A stretch of DNA of 64,000 nucleotides from Catellatospora sp. TT07R-123. Its GTDB lineage: Bacteria; Actinomycetota; Actinomycetes; Mycobacteriales; Micromonosporaceae. Position numbers and translations under genes: made by a program. The stretch spans positions 682,001 to 746,000 of the forward strand of contig NZ_BNEM01000001.1 in assembly GCF_018327705.1 (NCBI RefSeq), in the 5' to 3' direction. The notes below the pieces were generated by a model that worked only from the letters and a program-made list of their open reading frames with translations, did not search any database and was not told where the DNA came from. Positions 16,499 through 24,159 of this stretch are shown in pieces. Each line of letters opens with the position of its first letter. Positions within the stretch are counted from its first letter, which is position 1.

Positions 16499-18856
16499 GT
16501 GCACCGTCGCGCCCGTCAGGCCTTGCTCGCCTCCGCAGTCGCCGTCGCCATCTCAACGGCCTGGCTGGTCGGCGCTAGCCCCGCCGACGCGACCCCGGTG
16601 AGCCTGCAGACCGTGGTGCCCGCGCCGGTGTCGGTCCAGCCTGCCTCCGGCGTCGTCCACACGCTGCCGGCCAACGCCGCGATCCAGACCCAGTCGGGCT
16701 CGACGGCCGCCGCCGACGTCGGCAACCAGCTCGCCGGAATGCTGCGCCCGTCCACCGGGTACGCGCTGCCCGTCACCACCGCCAGCGGCACCCCGACCAG
16801 CGGCATCGCACTGCTGCTGTCCGGCGCCGACCCGAGCGTCGGCAGTGAGGGCTACCAGCTGGACGTCACCGCCACGCTGATCACCGTGCGGGCGCAGACC
16901 GCAGCCGGGCTGTTCCACGGCGTGCAGACGCTGCGGCAGCTGCTGCCTGCCGCCGTCGAGGCGCGAACCGTCCAGCCCGGACCGTGGGAGGTCGCCGGAG
17001 GCCGGATCATCGACTATCCGCGCTACGGCTACCGCGGCGCGATGCTCGACGTGTCACGGCATTTCTTCGGCGTGGACGTGGTGAAGCGGTATCTCGACGA
17101 GATCGCCCAGTACAAGATCAATACCCTGCACCTGCATCTGTCCGACGACCAGGGCTGGCGGATCGTGGTAGACGCCTGGCCGCGCCTGGCCACCGTCGGC
17201 GGCAGCACCCAGGTCGGCGGCGGCCCCGGCGGCTACTACACGAAAGCGCAGTACAGCGACCTTGTCGCGTACGCCGCGGCACGCTACATCACGATCGTCC
17301 CCGAGATCGACATGCCCGGGCACGTCAACGCGGCGCTGGCCTCCTACGCCGAACTGAACTGCAACAACACGGCCCCGCCGCTGTACACCGGCACCGCCGT
17401 GGGGTTCAGCTCCCTGTGCGTCGGCAAGGAGGTCACCTACACGTTCGTGCAGCAGGTGCTCTCCGAACTGGCCGCGCTCACCCCGGGGCCGTACCTGCAC
17501 ATCGGCGGCGACGAGGCGAGCAGCACCTCCGACGCCGACTACCGCACCTTCATGAACCGGATCCAGCCGTTCGTCGGCGCCTCCGGCAAGACCGTCATGG
17601 GCTGGCACCAGCTCGGCAAGGCCGACCACTCCCCCGGCCGGGTCGCGCAGTTCTGGGGCACGACGACCTCCGACGCCGACCTGAGCGCCGCGGTCAGCAA
17701 GGGCGCCAAGGTGCTGCTGTCCCCCGCCAACAAGACGTACCTCGACATGAAGTACACCAACCAGACCCCGCTCGGGCAGACCTGGGCGGGTCTCATCGAG
17801 GTGCAGACCGCCTACAGCTGGGACCCGGCCACCCTGCTGCCGGGCGTGCCCGCCGCGTCGATCATCGGCGTCGAGGCGCCGCTGTGGACGGAGACGATCA
17901 CGACACTCGCCGACATCGAGTTCATGGCGTTCCCGCGCCTGCCCGCCCTCGCCGAGCTGGCCTGGTCACCTCAGTCGGCACGCGACTGGGACGCGTTCAA
18001 GGCACGCCTGGGCGCGCAGGGACCGCGCTGGACCACGCAGGGCATCAACTTCTACCGCTCGCCGCAGGTCCCCTGGGCGATCCCGCCCGCGACCGGCCGG
18101 GTGGAGGCGGAGTCGTTCACCGCGCAGTCCGGGGTGCAGATCGTCGCCGACGCCGCCGCACACGGCGGCAACCGCGTCGGCTACATCGACAACGGCGACT
18201 GGATCGGTTTCTCCGGCGTCAGCCTCACCGGCAAGACCGGCTTCACCGCCCGCGTCGCCTCCGGCGGCACCGGCGGCACCATCCAGATCCGCTCCGGCTC
18301 GGCCACCGGCACCCTGCTCGGGTCCGTCAGCGTCCCCAACACCGGCGGCTACGGCGACTACACCGACGTCACCACCACCGTCACCACCGGATCCAGCGCA
18401 CTGTACCTGGTCTTCACCGGCAGCGGCAGCGGTCTGTTCGACATCGACGACTTCGCCCTCACCGGCACCACGCCGCCGGTCAGCCGGGTCGAGGCGGAGT
18501 CGTTCACCGCGCAGTCCGGGGTGCAGATCGTCGCCGACGCCGCCGCACACGGCGGCAACCGCGTCGGCTACATCGACAACGGCGACTGGATCGGTTTCTC
18601 CGGCGTCAGCCTCACCGGCAAGACCGGCTTCACCGCCCGCGTCGCCTCCGGCGGCACCGGCGGCACCATCCAGATCCGCTCCGGCTCGGCCACCGGCACG
18701 CTACTCGGGTCTATCAGCGTCCCCAACACCGGCGGCTACGGCAACTACACCGACGTCACCACCACCGTCACCACCGGATCCGGCGCACTGTACCTGGTCT
18801 TCACCGGCAGCGGCAGCGGTCTGTTCGACATCGACGACTTCGCCCTCACTCCCTGA
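16499..18856 (+). CDS. Secreted GH20 beta-N-acetylhexosaminidase with two CBM6 domains
   Basis: A GTG start follows CCGGAGGA. The 785-residue protein has a signal peptide (1-32), a GH20b-type N-terminal domain (about 35-150), a GH20 catalytic barrel (about 160-510) and two carbohydrate-binding modules of family 6 (about 536-655 and 665-785). The catalytic Asp-Glu pair is D338-E339 in HIGGDEASS, and the HLSDDQGWR block is also typical. It should release N-acetylglucosamine from chitin oligomers or wall glycans outside the cell. The CBM6 copies are nearly identical at DNA level. Confidence 0.92.
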   Translation: MHRRARQALLASAVAVAISTAWLVGASPADATPVSLQTVVPAPVSVQPASGVVHTLPANAAIQTQSGSTAAADVGNQLAGMLRPSTGYALPVTTASGTPTSGIALLLSGADPSVGSEGYQLDVTATLITVRAQTAAGLFHGVQTLRQLLPAAVEARTVQPGPWEVAGGRIIDYPRYGYRGAMLDVSRHFFGVDVVKRYLDEIAQYKINTLHLHLSDDQGWRIVVDAWPRLATVGGSTQVGGGPGGYYTKAQYSDLVAYAAARYITIVPEIDMPGHVNAALASYAELNCNNTAPPLYTGTAVGFSSLCVGKEVTYTFVQQVLSELAALTPGPYLHIGGDEASSTSDADYRTFMNRIQPFVGASGKTVMGWHQLGKADHSPGRVAQFWGTTTSDADLSAAVSKGAKVLLSPANKTYLDMKYTNQTPLGQTWAGLIEVQTAYSWDPATLLPGVPAASIIGVEAPLWTETITTLADIEFMAFPRLPALAELAWSPQSARDWDAFKARLGAQGPRWTTQGINFYRSPQVPWAIPPATGRVEAESFTAQSGVQIVADAAAHGGNRVGYIDNGDWIGFSGVSLTGKTGFTARVASGGTGGTIQIRSGSATGTLLGSVSVPNTGGYGDYTDVTTTVTTGSSALYLVFTGSGSGLFDIDDFALTGTTPPVSRVEAESFTAQSGVQIVADAAAHGGNRVGYIDNGDWIGFSGVSLTGKTGFTARVASGGTGGTIQIRSGSATGTLLGSISVPNTGGYGNYTDVTTTVTTGSGALYLVFTGSGSGLFDIDDFALTP
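18104..18849 (+). repeat. Tandem direct repeat encoding the duplicated CBM6
   Basis: Two copies of about 359 bp (18104-18462 and 18491-18849), offset by 387 bp, differ at only a handful of bases. They are separated by a 28-bp linker. Confidence 0.9.
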
Positions 18857-18884
18857 CCGGATCCGTCAGGCGCCGACGGCAATG

Positions 18885-18929
18885 GCCGTCGTCGTCCAGG
18901 CTCCCCCGGGCCGCCTGGACGACGACGGC
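18885..18929. terminator. Strong terminator, perfect 16-bp stem
   Basis: GCCGTCGTCGTCCAGG (18885-18900) pairs exactly with CCTGGACGACGACGGC (18914-18929), 28 nt after the GH20 stop. Confidence 0.8.
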
Positions 18930-19278
18930 ACCTACACGAGGCTCCGACCAGGCCGCTCGCCGTTGCGCGAGGCCGTGTACGCGGCGAGCCCACAGCCGAG
19001 ATCGACCGTCGCCTCCACGAACACCGCTGGTGCACCTCATCGCGCGATACGAGACGGGTGACCTGACCGGGGTGGTTCCGTCGGTGGCGGCGGCCTTTAT
19101 CCGGCCCGCGTCAGCCGGCTGCTTCCATCCGTTGAACGTGTTGATCAGGTTAATGCCTGGGGCACCTCGTCGAGCCGGCGTCTGGCCCGGCACATCGCCG
19201 ACACCGACTGGGCCACCCTGCGCCGACAGGCACGGAAATCGGTGTCGGTTGGCCAAAGCAGGGTGGTACAAAGCCGCG
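18930..19278. other. Intergenic stretch without a convincing gene
   Basis: I see no supported ORF, RNA or strong repeat here. The downstream gene at 19279 has only a weak ribosome site in the last 20 bases. Confidence 0.5.
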
Positions 19279-20043
19279 GTGGAGAACACTCTGGAATTCG
19301 CTGACCTGCTGCGGCTGATGCAGGAGCGATCGATCGCTTTCCAGGCGGCGGTCGCCGCGGCACCCAGCCTCGACGTGCAGGTACCGACCTGCCCCGAGTG
19401 GACATTGCTCGACCTGGTGCACCACCTGGTGGAGGGGCGCCGCAAGTGGACCGCCATCGTCGCCGCAGGGCCTGCCGACGGTGCTGCGATCGTGTCCGCT
19501 CCGGTGGTGCCGCGGGAGCGCGAGGCCGTGCTGAACTGGTTTGCCGCCTCGGTGCAGGAGCAGCTGGACGCGCTGCGGGACGCCGGACCGGACCGTGGCT
19601 GCTGGACGTGGTGGGGTGATTCGCAGTCGCCGCAGACCAGCGGTGCCGTCGCTCGCGACCAGCTCCAGCAGCTCGGCGTGCACACCTACGACGCCCAGGT
19701 CACGGTGGGCGCCCCACAGCCACTGTCCAGCGAGCTGGCGCTCGACGGGGTCGACGAGTTCCTGACCACCCGCTGCGCAGGAACGGAACCCTGGCCGCAC
19801 GAGCCGGTGGTCGTCGACTACCACACCACCGAGGGGCGCTCATGGCGGCTCTGGGTCTCCGACGGCCGCACGCGCACCGCCCGGCTCCCCGACGGCGCTA
19901 CCGCCGGTGAAGGCCCGGAGAAGGCCGACGTAGCCGTCTGGGGCACCGCCAACGAGCTGGTCTTGTTCTTCTACGGCCGGATTCAGTCGGAGTCGCTGCG
20001 CACCGAGGGCGACCGGGGCATCCTCGACCGGCTCCACGGCTAG
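19279..20043 (+). CDS. Maleylpyruvate-isomerase-family mycothiol-dependent protein
   Basis: The GTG at 19279 gives 254 residues. The N-terminal half (about 5-150) has the DinB/MDMPI layout with VPTCPEWTLLDLVHHLVEG (the CPxWxxxDLxxHL metal-site motif) and QLGVHTYDAQVTVG (second histidine site). The C-terminal half resembles the MDMPI-C domain, ending DVAVWGTANELVLFFYGR. Family members use mycothiol as a thiol cofactor. The actual substrate is unknown. A hairpin terminator follows directly. Confidence 0.82.
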   Translation: MENTLEFADLLRLMQERSIAFQAAVAAAPSLDVQVPTCPEWTLLDLVHHLVEGRRKWTAIVAAGPADGAAIVSAPVVPREREAVLNWFAASVQEQLDALRDAGPDRGCWTWWGDSQSPQTSGAVARDQLQQLGVHTYDAQVTVGAPQPLSSELALDGVDEFLTTRCAGTEPWPHEPVVVDYHTTEGRSWRLWVSDGRTRTARLPDGATAGEGPEKADVAVWGTANELVLFFYGRIQSESLRTEGDRGILDRLHG

Positions 20044-20048
20044 AAGCT

Positions 20049-20079
20049 GCCCGACCGGGCTGGCGGTGTGCGGTCGGGC
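20049..20079 (+). terminator. Hairpin terminator
   Basis: GCCCGACCG (20049-20057) pairs with CGGTCGGGC (20071-20079), starting 6 nt after the stop codon. Confidence 0.5.
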
Positions 20080-20284
20080 GAGTTCGCCGCTCGGGTCAGC
20101 TGACGGTGATGGCCCGTGTGCCAGCCGGTGGCTCCAACGGGGAATGGGGTGACGCTTCGATGCGGGACGCTGTCTTGACGGGGCGCGGCGGGCCCAGCCG
20201 CGGCGGACCCGGTAGGTGTCGAAGTCGGCGAAGACAAGCTGACTCATCCTCACCACATACGAGGACTGTCGTAGATCCTCACCC

Positions 20285-21355
20285 TCAGGCGGGGCAGGAC
20301 AGGTGGGGCAGGCCGGCTGTGGGTACGCGGATGACTGCGCCCGGTCGGGCGTTGACGATCCACTGGGCGGAGCCGGCGACCGTGCCGGGGGTGTCGAAGG
20401 CCGCCCCGGTCGTGAGGTCGAGCACTGACGCCGTCGTGCCGCCGTACCACAGCAGGTAGTCGCCGGCTACCTGGAGGAACTGGAACACGTGGCTGCGGTC
20501 GGTCAGCGTGTAGCGGGTCAGCTTCGCGGCGTTGAAGTCCCACTGTTCGAGCGTCTGCGAGTCGCCGCTGCTCCAGACGAGGCGGTCGGCTGATCCGCCC
20601 AGGTACGCCACGGACTTCGGTCGCTGGATCGCCGGTGGAAGCTCGACGGGCTGGAGTGTCACCTCGTCCACGGCGTGGAGCGAATAGCGCGTGGCGTCGT
20701 CGACTTTCGCCCAGACGAGGAGGCCGCCCGCGTATACCGGGGAGCTCAGGCGGCCGGAGTCGAGGACTCGGGTGGTTCGGCGGGCCAGGTCGAAGACTCG
20801 CAGTTCGGCGTGGAGTGCCCCGCCCCCGGCGAGTACGGGTTGCGCCCACGCCACGGATCCGTGCCGCAGCACCGGGAGCGGCTGCTGGCCGGGCAGGAAG
20901 CCGCCGGGTCCGTGCGAGTCGGCGATGCGTACGTTCTCCCCGGTCGTGCGGTTGGCCGCGTGAACACTCCAGTCCGCGAGGTTCGTCTTGGAGTCCAGCT
21001 GCTCCCAGACCACCCACGACTCGTCGACCGCCAGGGCGCCGAGCCCGGACACCTCGGGCTGGTATCGGGTGACGGTGCCCAGCTTCCCCGAGCGCAGGTC
21101 CAGCGCCACAACACCGCGGCCGGTCGCGTCGTGCGACTGTCCGAACGCGATCTGATCCCGCACCGCGTGCACGCCGATGGTCAAGCCGTCCGGCAGCGGC
21201 GTGGATTCGCCCGTCCACTGCTGCGGTGGCCGAGTCGTGAAACAGACGGCCTGGGCCGCGCCCGACGCTGGTGACGGTGACGAAGGCGGCAGAGGGGTCG
21301 CCGTGCAGGCGGCGGTGAGCATGACTACCAGGGCCGTTGCGGCCGATCGCACCAT
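20285..21355 (-). CDS. Beta-propeller lipoprotein of unknown function
   Basis: The ATG at 21355 (GTG at 21358 is an alternative) opens a 356-residue protein with a lipobox LTAAC at residues about 13-17; the upstream open frame is not needed. The mature part shows repeated strands with W/Y and D-x-x-(S/T)-G-x patterns (ALDLRSGKLGTV, VFDLARRTTRVL, VLDLTTGAAFDTP), typical of a beta-propeller. It is divergent from the helix-rich regulator at 21453, and the two may be functionally linked. No enzyme motif is seen. Confidence 0.7.
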   Translation of the reverse strand: MVRSAATALVVMLTAACTATPLPPSSPSPASGAAQAVCFTTRPPQQWTGESTPLPDGLTIGVHAVRDQIAFGQSHDATGRGVVALDLRSGKLGTVTRYQPEVSGLGALAVDESWVVWEQLDSKTNLADWSVHAANRTTGENVRIADSHGPGGFLPGQQPLPVLRHGSVAWAQPVLAGGGALHAELRVFDLARRTTRVLDSGRLSSPVYAGGLLVWAKVDDATRYSLHAVDEVTLQPVELPPAIQRPKSVAYLGGSADRLVWSSGDSQTLEQWDFNAAKLTRYTLTDRSHVFQFLQVAGDYLLWYGGTTASVLDLTTGAAFDTPGTVAGSAQWIVNARPGAVIRVPTAGLPHLSCPA

Positions 21356-21416
21356 CACAGGGCCGAGTCTGCCGCTCTCGCAGTAATGATCGTGAATATC
21401 TTGCAGCGCGATCCGC

Positions 21417-21446
21417 TTGGTGAAAGAAGATACTCGTCTATATATT
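21417..21446 (+). promoter_or_regulatory. Sigma-70-type promoter, probably leaderless transcript
   Basis: TTGGTG (21417-21422) and TATATT (21441-21446) are 18 bp apart, and the ATG at 21453 follows after six bases with no ribosome site. This is the typical geometry of an actinobacterial leaderless gene. Confidence 0.5.
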
Positions 21447-21452
21447 GCCGCC

Positions 21453-23054
21453 ATGGAGAGGGTCCGAGGACGGCGTCCGGGCACCACCCCGGCCGGGCAC
21501 GGCCAGAGCGCCGAGCCGGTGATCGCCTGGCTGCTGCGGGTCAACCGGCTCTACGGCGACGACGAGCGGCTGGCGGTCGCGGCCCGGTTCGCCCGGGCGT
21601 ACGACGATGGGGACGTCACCGCGTCGGAGTCGCAGGTCTGCCGGTGGGAGCGCGCGACGCTGAGGCTGTCAGCGCCGGTCATCGGCCGGTACGAGCGGGT
21701 GCTGGGCCTGCCGCGGGGGCGGCTGGCCGCGGTGGCGCACACCCTGTACCGCGAGTCGCGGGGATGCCTCGGCCCACCGGCGTTGCGGCCGACCGGGAAT
21801 GCCGACGCGATGCGGGATCGGTTGTCCCCCCTGCTCGAACGAGCGCTCGGTGCGGAAGAGATGACCGGGTGCGACTGGGACGAGCTCACGGCGGGCCTGT
21901 GGGAGGTGCCGGTCCTGCTGCACCCTCGGCGGCTGTGGCCGGAGCTGATCCAGCGGCTGCTGGCCGAACTGCTGGTGGCCGAGGGAACGGGCTGGCTGTG
22001 GCGGTGTGAGGCGCTCAACCGGCTGCTCGGCCTGCGGGACGGCGCGACCGCGGTCGTGGAGGCCTGCGCGGCGGTCATCGACGACCGCCGCAGCCAGGTC
22101 CTCATCGAACCGGCCGCACTACTGGAGATGACACCGCATCCGGCCGCCGCCGCGTACCTGCTGGGCCAGGTCGAGAATCCGGTCAGCGATCAGGTGCTGC
22201 GCGCCGCGTGGTGGGCGGTCGCGGAGAAGACCGGGCGCGGCCACTTCGACCCCGGGCAGCTCCGCCGCCTCACCCAGGTCGCACTGGAAACGTTGCGGGA
22301 CAGCGGCTCTCCCCTGGCTTCCCGGGTCGGCGCCGCCGAGACCGCCCGCCAGCTGCTGCCCGATGTCAGCGCCGGCGAGCACCGGGCGCTGAGCCAGGCA
22401 CTCCAGGGCGATCCGGTCTCCGGCCACGTCCTGCGTTCGGGCACCGTCGCTGCACCGGAGACGGTACACGCGGTCGCGCACCGTCTCTCGCAGGCCGTGC
22501 TCTCCCTGATGCGGCGGGAGATCCTCCAAGAGGATCCGGTGCTCGAGCGGCTGATCGCCGACATGCTCTTCCATCCGCAGGGCACCCGGCGGACGGTCGC
22601 GGCGCAGACCGTGGCCGCGACGCCCTACCGTTCGGTGCTGGCCGACGTCATGGGCCGGGAACTCGGCCGGCCCGGAATGCTGACCTCGGCTCCGCTCGCC
22701 ACGGCGCTGGTGCAGGCGATCGGCCACCTCGGCGGCGCCGAGGAGGCGGCCCTCATCTGGCGGCTCGTTCTCGGGCGCGGCCTGCCGGCACCCGTGCAGG
22801 AGGCGGCGGCCTGGATCGTCGGCCACCTGCACGTCCCGTCGGAGCGCTGGGACGTTGTCCGCACCCGGCTGCTCCACCACCGCGACGGGCCGCTACCGGG
22901 CTACGTCCGGGGACTGATGTACAGCGCCGGCGTCTCCCGGCGTAACGCCGATCTGACGGAGCTGAGCGGTCCGCAGGTCCATCCGGAACTGCGGACCGCT
23001 GCCTCGTGGTGGCTGTCCATCCCCGACTTCGTGCGCGCGAGCGCTCTGGTGTGA
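21453..23054 (+). CDS. Large helical regulator with XRE-like N-terminus
   Basis: The ATG at 21453 gives 533 residues; the promoter geometry excludes the upstream TTG. Residues about 18-90 read like an XRE helix-turn-helix (VIAWLLRVNRLYG, then SESQVCRWERATLRLSAPVI and GRYERVLGLPRGRL). The remaining 430 residues are almost entirely Ala/Leu-rich helices with HEAT-like spacing and no recognised enzyme motif. It probably is a DNA-binding protein with a ligand- or partner-binding helical arch. Its stop lies 6 nt from the converging C39-like gene. Confidence 0.65.
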   Translation: MERVRGRRPGTTPAGHGQSAEPVIAWLLRVNRLYGDDERLAVAARFARAYDDGDVTASESQVCRWERATLRLSAPVIGRYERVLGLPRGRLAAVAHTLYRESRGCLGPPALRPTGNADAMRDRLSPLLERALGAEEMTGCDWDELTAGLWEVPVLLHPRRLWPELIQRLLAELLVAEGTGWLWRCEALNRLLGLRDGATAVVEACAAVIDDRRSQVLIEPAALLEMTPHPAAAAYLLGQVENPVSDQVLRAAWWAVAEKTGRGHFDPGQLRRLTQVALETLRDSGSPLASRVGAAETARQLLPDVSAGEHRALSQALQGDPVSGHVLRSGTVAAPETVHAVAHRLSQAVLSLMRREILQEDPVLERLIADMLFHPQGTRRTVAAQTVAATPYRSVLADVMGRELGRPGMLTSAPLATALVQAIGHLGGAEEAALIWRLVLGRGLPAPVQEAAAWIVGHLHVPSERWDVVRTRLLHHRDGPLPGYVRGLMYSAGVSRRNADLTELSGPQVHPELRTAASWWLSIPDFVRASALV

Positions 23055-23060
23055 GTGCGT

Positions 23061-23969
23061 CTACCAGATGTAGCCGTAGCCGCCGAGGATGATCGCCATC
23101 GTGTTCGTGTCGAACCACGAGTACGCCGGGACCGAGCTCCACACCGTGGTCGCCGGGTCGGCGTACCAGACCTGGCTGGTGCCGGTGTTGTAGCCGCCGA
23201 TCTCGATCCAGTGCCCGATCTCCTGGCTCACCGGGTGCCCGGTCAGATGCGGACCGTAGGGCACCTCCCACGCCAGGCCGGCGATCGGCGAGCTGACGCC
23301 GACATTGGTGGCGAGGCGGTTCGAGAAGTCGGTCTTCTGGGCGGCGGTGGGCGGGTCGGACATCCACACCATGCCGTAGAAGTTGAACCCGAAGTCGGGC
23401 ATGCCGACGTAGTAGTTGAGGCCGTTGGTCTCCGCGGCAGCGCCCGTGCCGCCGGCGCTGGGCGTGCCCATGTAGTTGGCGACCGTCCACTGATCGAGGT
23501 TGTACGGGCTGGAGCCGGGCACCGTCGCCGAGAACATCGACACGACGGCGGGACCGCAGAAGTAGTTGGTCACCTGCCCGTACTGGTACATCCAGGTGAT
23601 CTGACCGGTGGCCTGGGTCGATGCGCGGGCGCACGAAACCTGCCTGGCCTTGATCTCGCCGTTGGCGAACATCCGTTCCTTGAGCGCGGTGTGCGCCTCC
23701 GACTCGGCCAGCTCGGCGGCCGTGGGCTTGGGGAACAACTGGTGCGTGGACTTGTACTTCGTCACCGCCGCCTCCACATCCGGCGAGACGGCGGTCGTCG
23801 CGGCGTGCTTGCCCGCGTCGAGCTGCTGCTGGGACAGGACGTTGGCGCACACGTTCTTGCCGGCACCCGTACCGGCGGCGGACGCGGCCGTGCCCCCGAA
23901 GGCGACGGCCGAGCCCGCGACGATGCACGCAGTGATCGTCGCTAGGGAGGTTTTCGTGAGGCGTGTCAT
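23061..23969 (-). CDS. Secreted C39-like cysteine peptidase
   Basis: The ATG at 23969 gives 302 residues with a signal peptide (about 1-31, ending ASA). Residues about 130-302 contain NYFCGPAVVSMF with the likely catalytic Cys, HWIEIGGYN with the His and the nearby WYADPA aspartate. This is the order seen in peptidase C39-like (PF13529) domains. These are papain-fold proteins, often secreted in actinobacteria, with unknown targets. The N-terminal 100 residues are a helical extension that may be a propeptide. Confidence 0.75.
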   Translation of the reverse strand: MTRLTKTSLATITACIVAGSAVAFGGTAASAAGTGAGKNVCANVLSQQQLDAGKHAATTAVSPDVEAAVTKYKSTHQLFPKPTAAELAESEAHTALKERMFANGEIKARQVSCARASTQATGQITWMYQYGQVTNYFCGPAVVSMFSATVPGSSPYNLDQWTVANYMGTPSAGGTGAAAETNGLNYYVGMPDFGFNFYGMVWMSDPPTAAQKTDFSNRLATNVGVSSPIAGLAWEVPYGPHLTGHPVSQEIGHWIEIGGYNTGTSQVWYADPATTVWSSVPAYSWFDTNTMAIILGGYGYIW

Positions 23970-24095
23970 GCCTGCGAGTCTGTTACCGGCCGCGTGATAC
24001 ATCGATATTTATTGCTGTTTGCTTGAGGGGTGCAAGAACCTCGGCCGGGCCGACCCATATCGCCACCAGCGTCGCGGTGGCAAGCGTGGATGCTG

Positions 24096-24127
24096 ACGAC
24101 GGTGTCGGCGATCACCGACACCGTCGT
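24096..24127 (-). terminator. Terminator of the rhamnosidase gene
   Basis: ACGACGGTGTCGG (24096-24108) pairs exactly with CCGACACCGTCGT (24115-24127), 13 bp with a 6-nt loop. Confidence 0.7.
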
Positions 24128-24159
24128 GCTGACCTAGCTGCTCGCACCGGGCATCCCGG

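Noticed and set aside
16984-19278. Plus-strand frame overlapping the GH20 gene and continuing into the MDMPI-family gene
   Set aside because: The first 765 codons are the +1 shadow of GH20; only the part from 19279 has family motifs.
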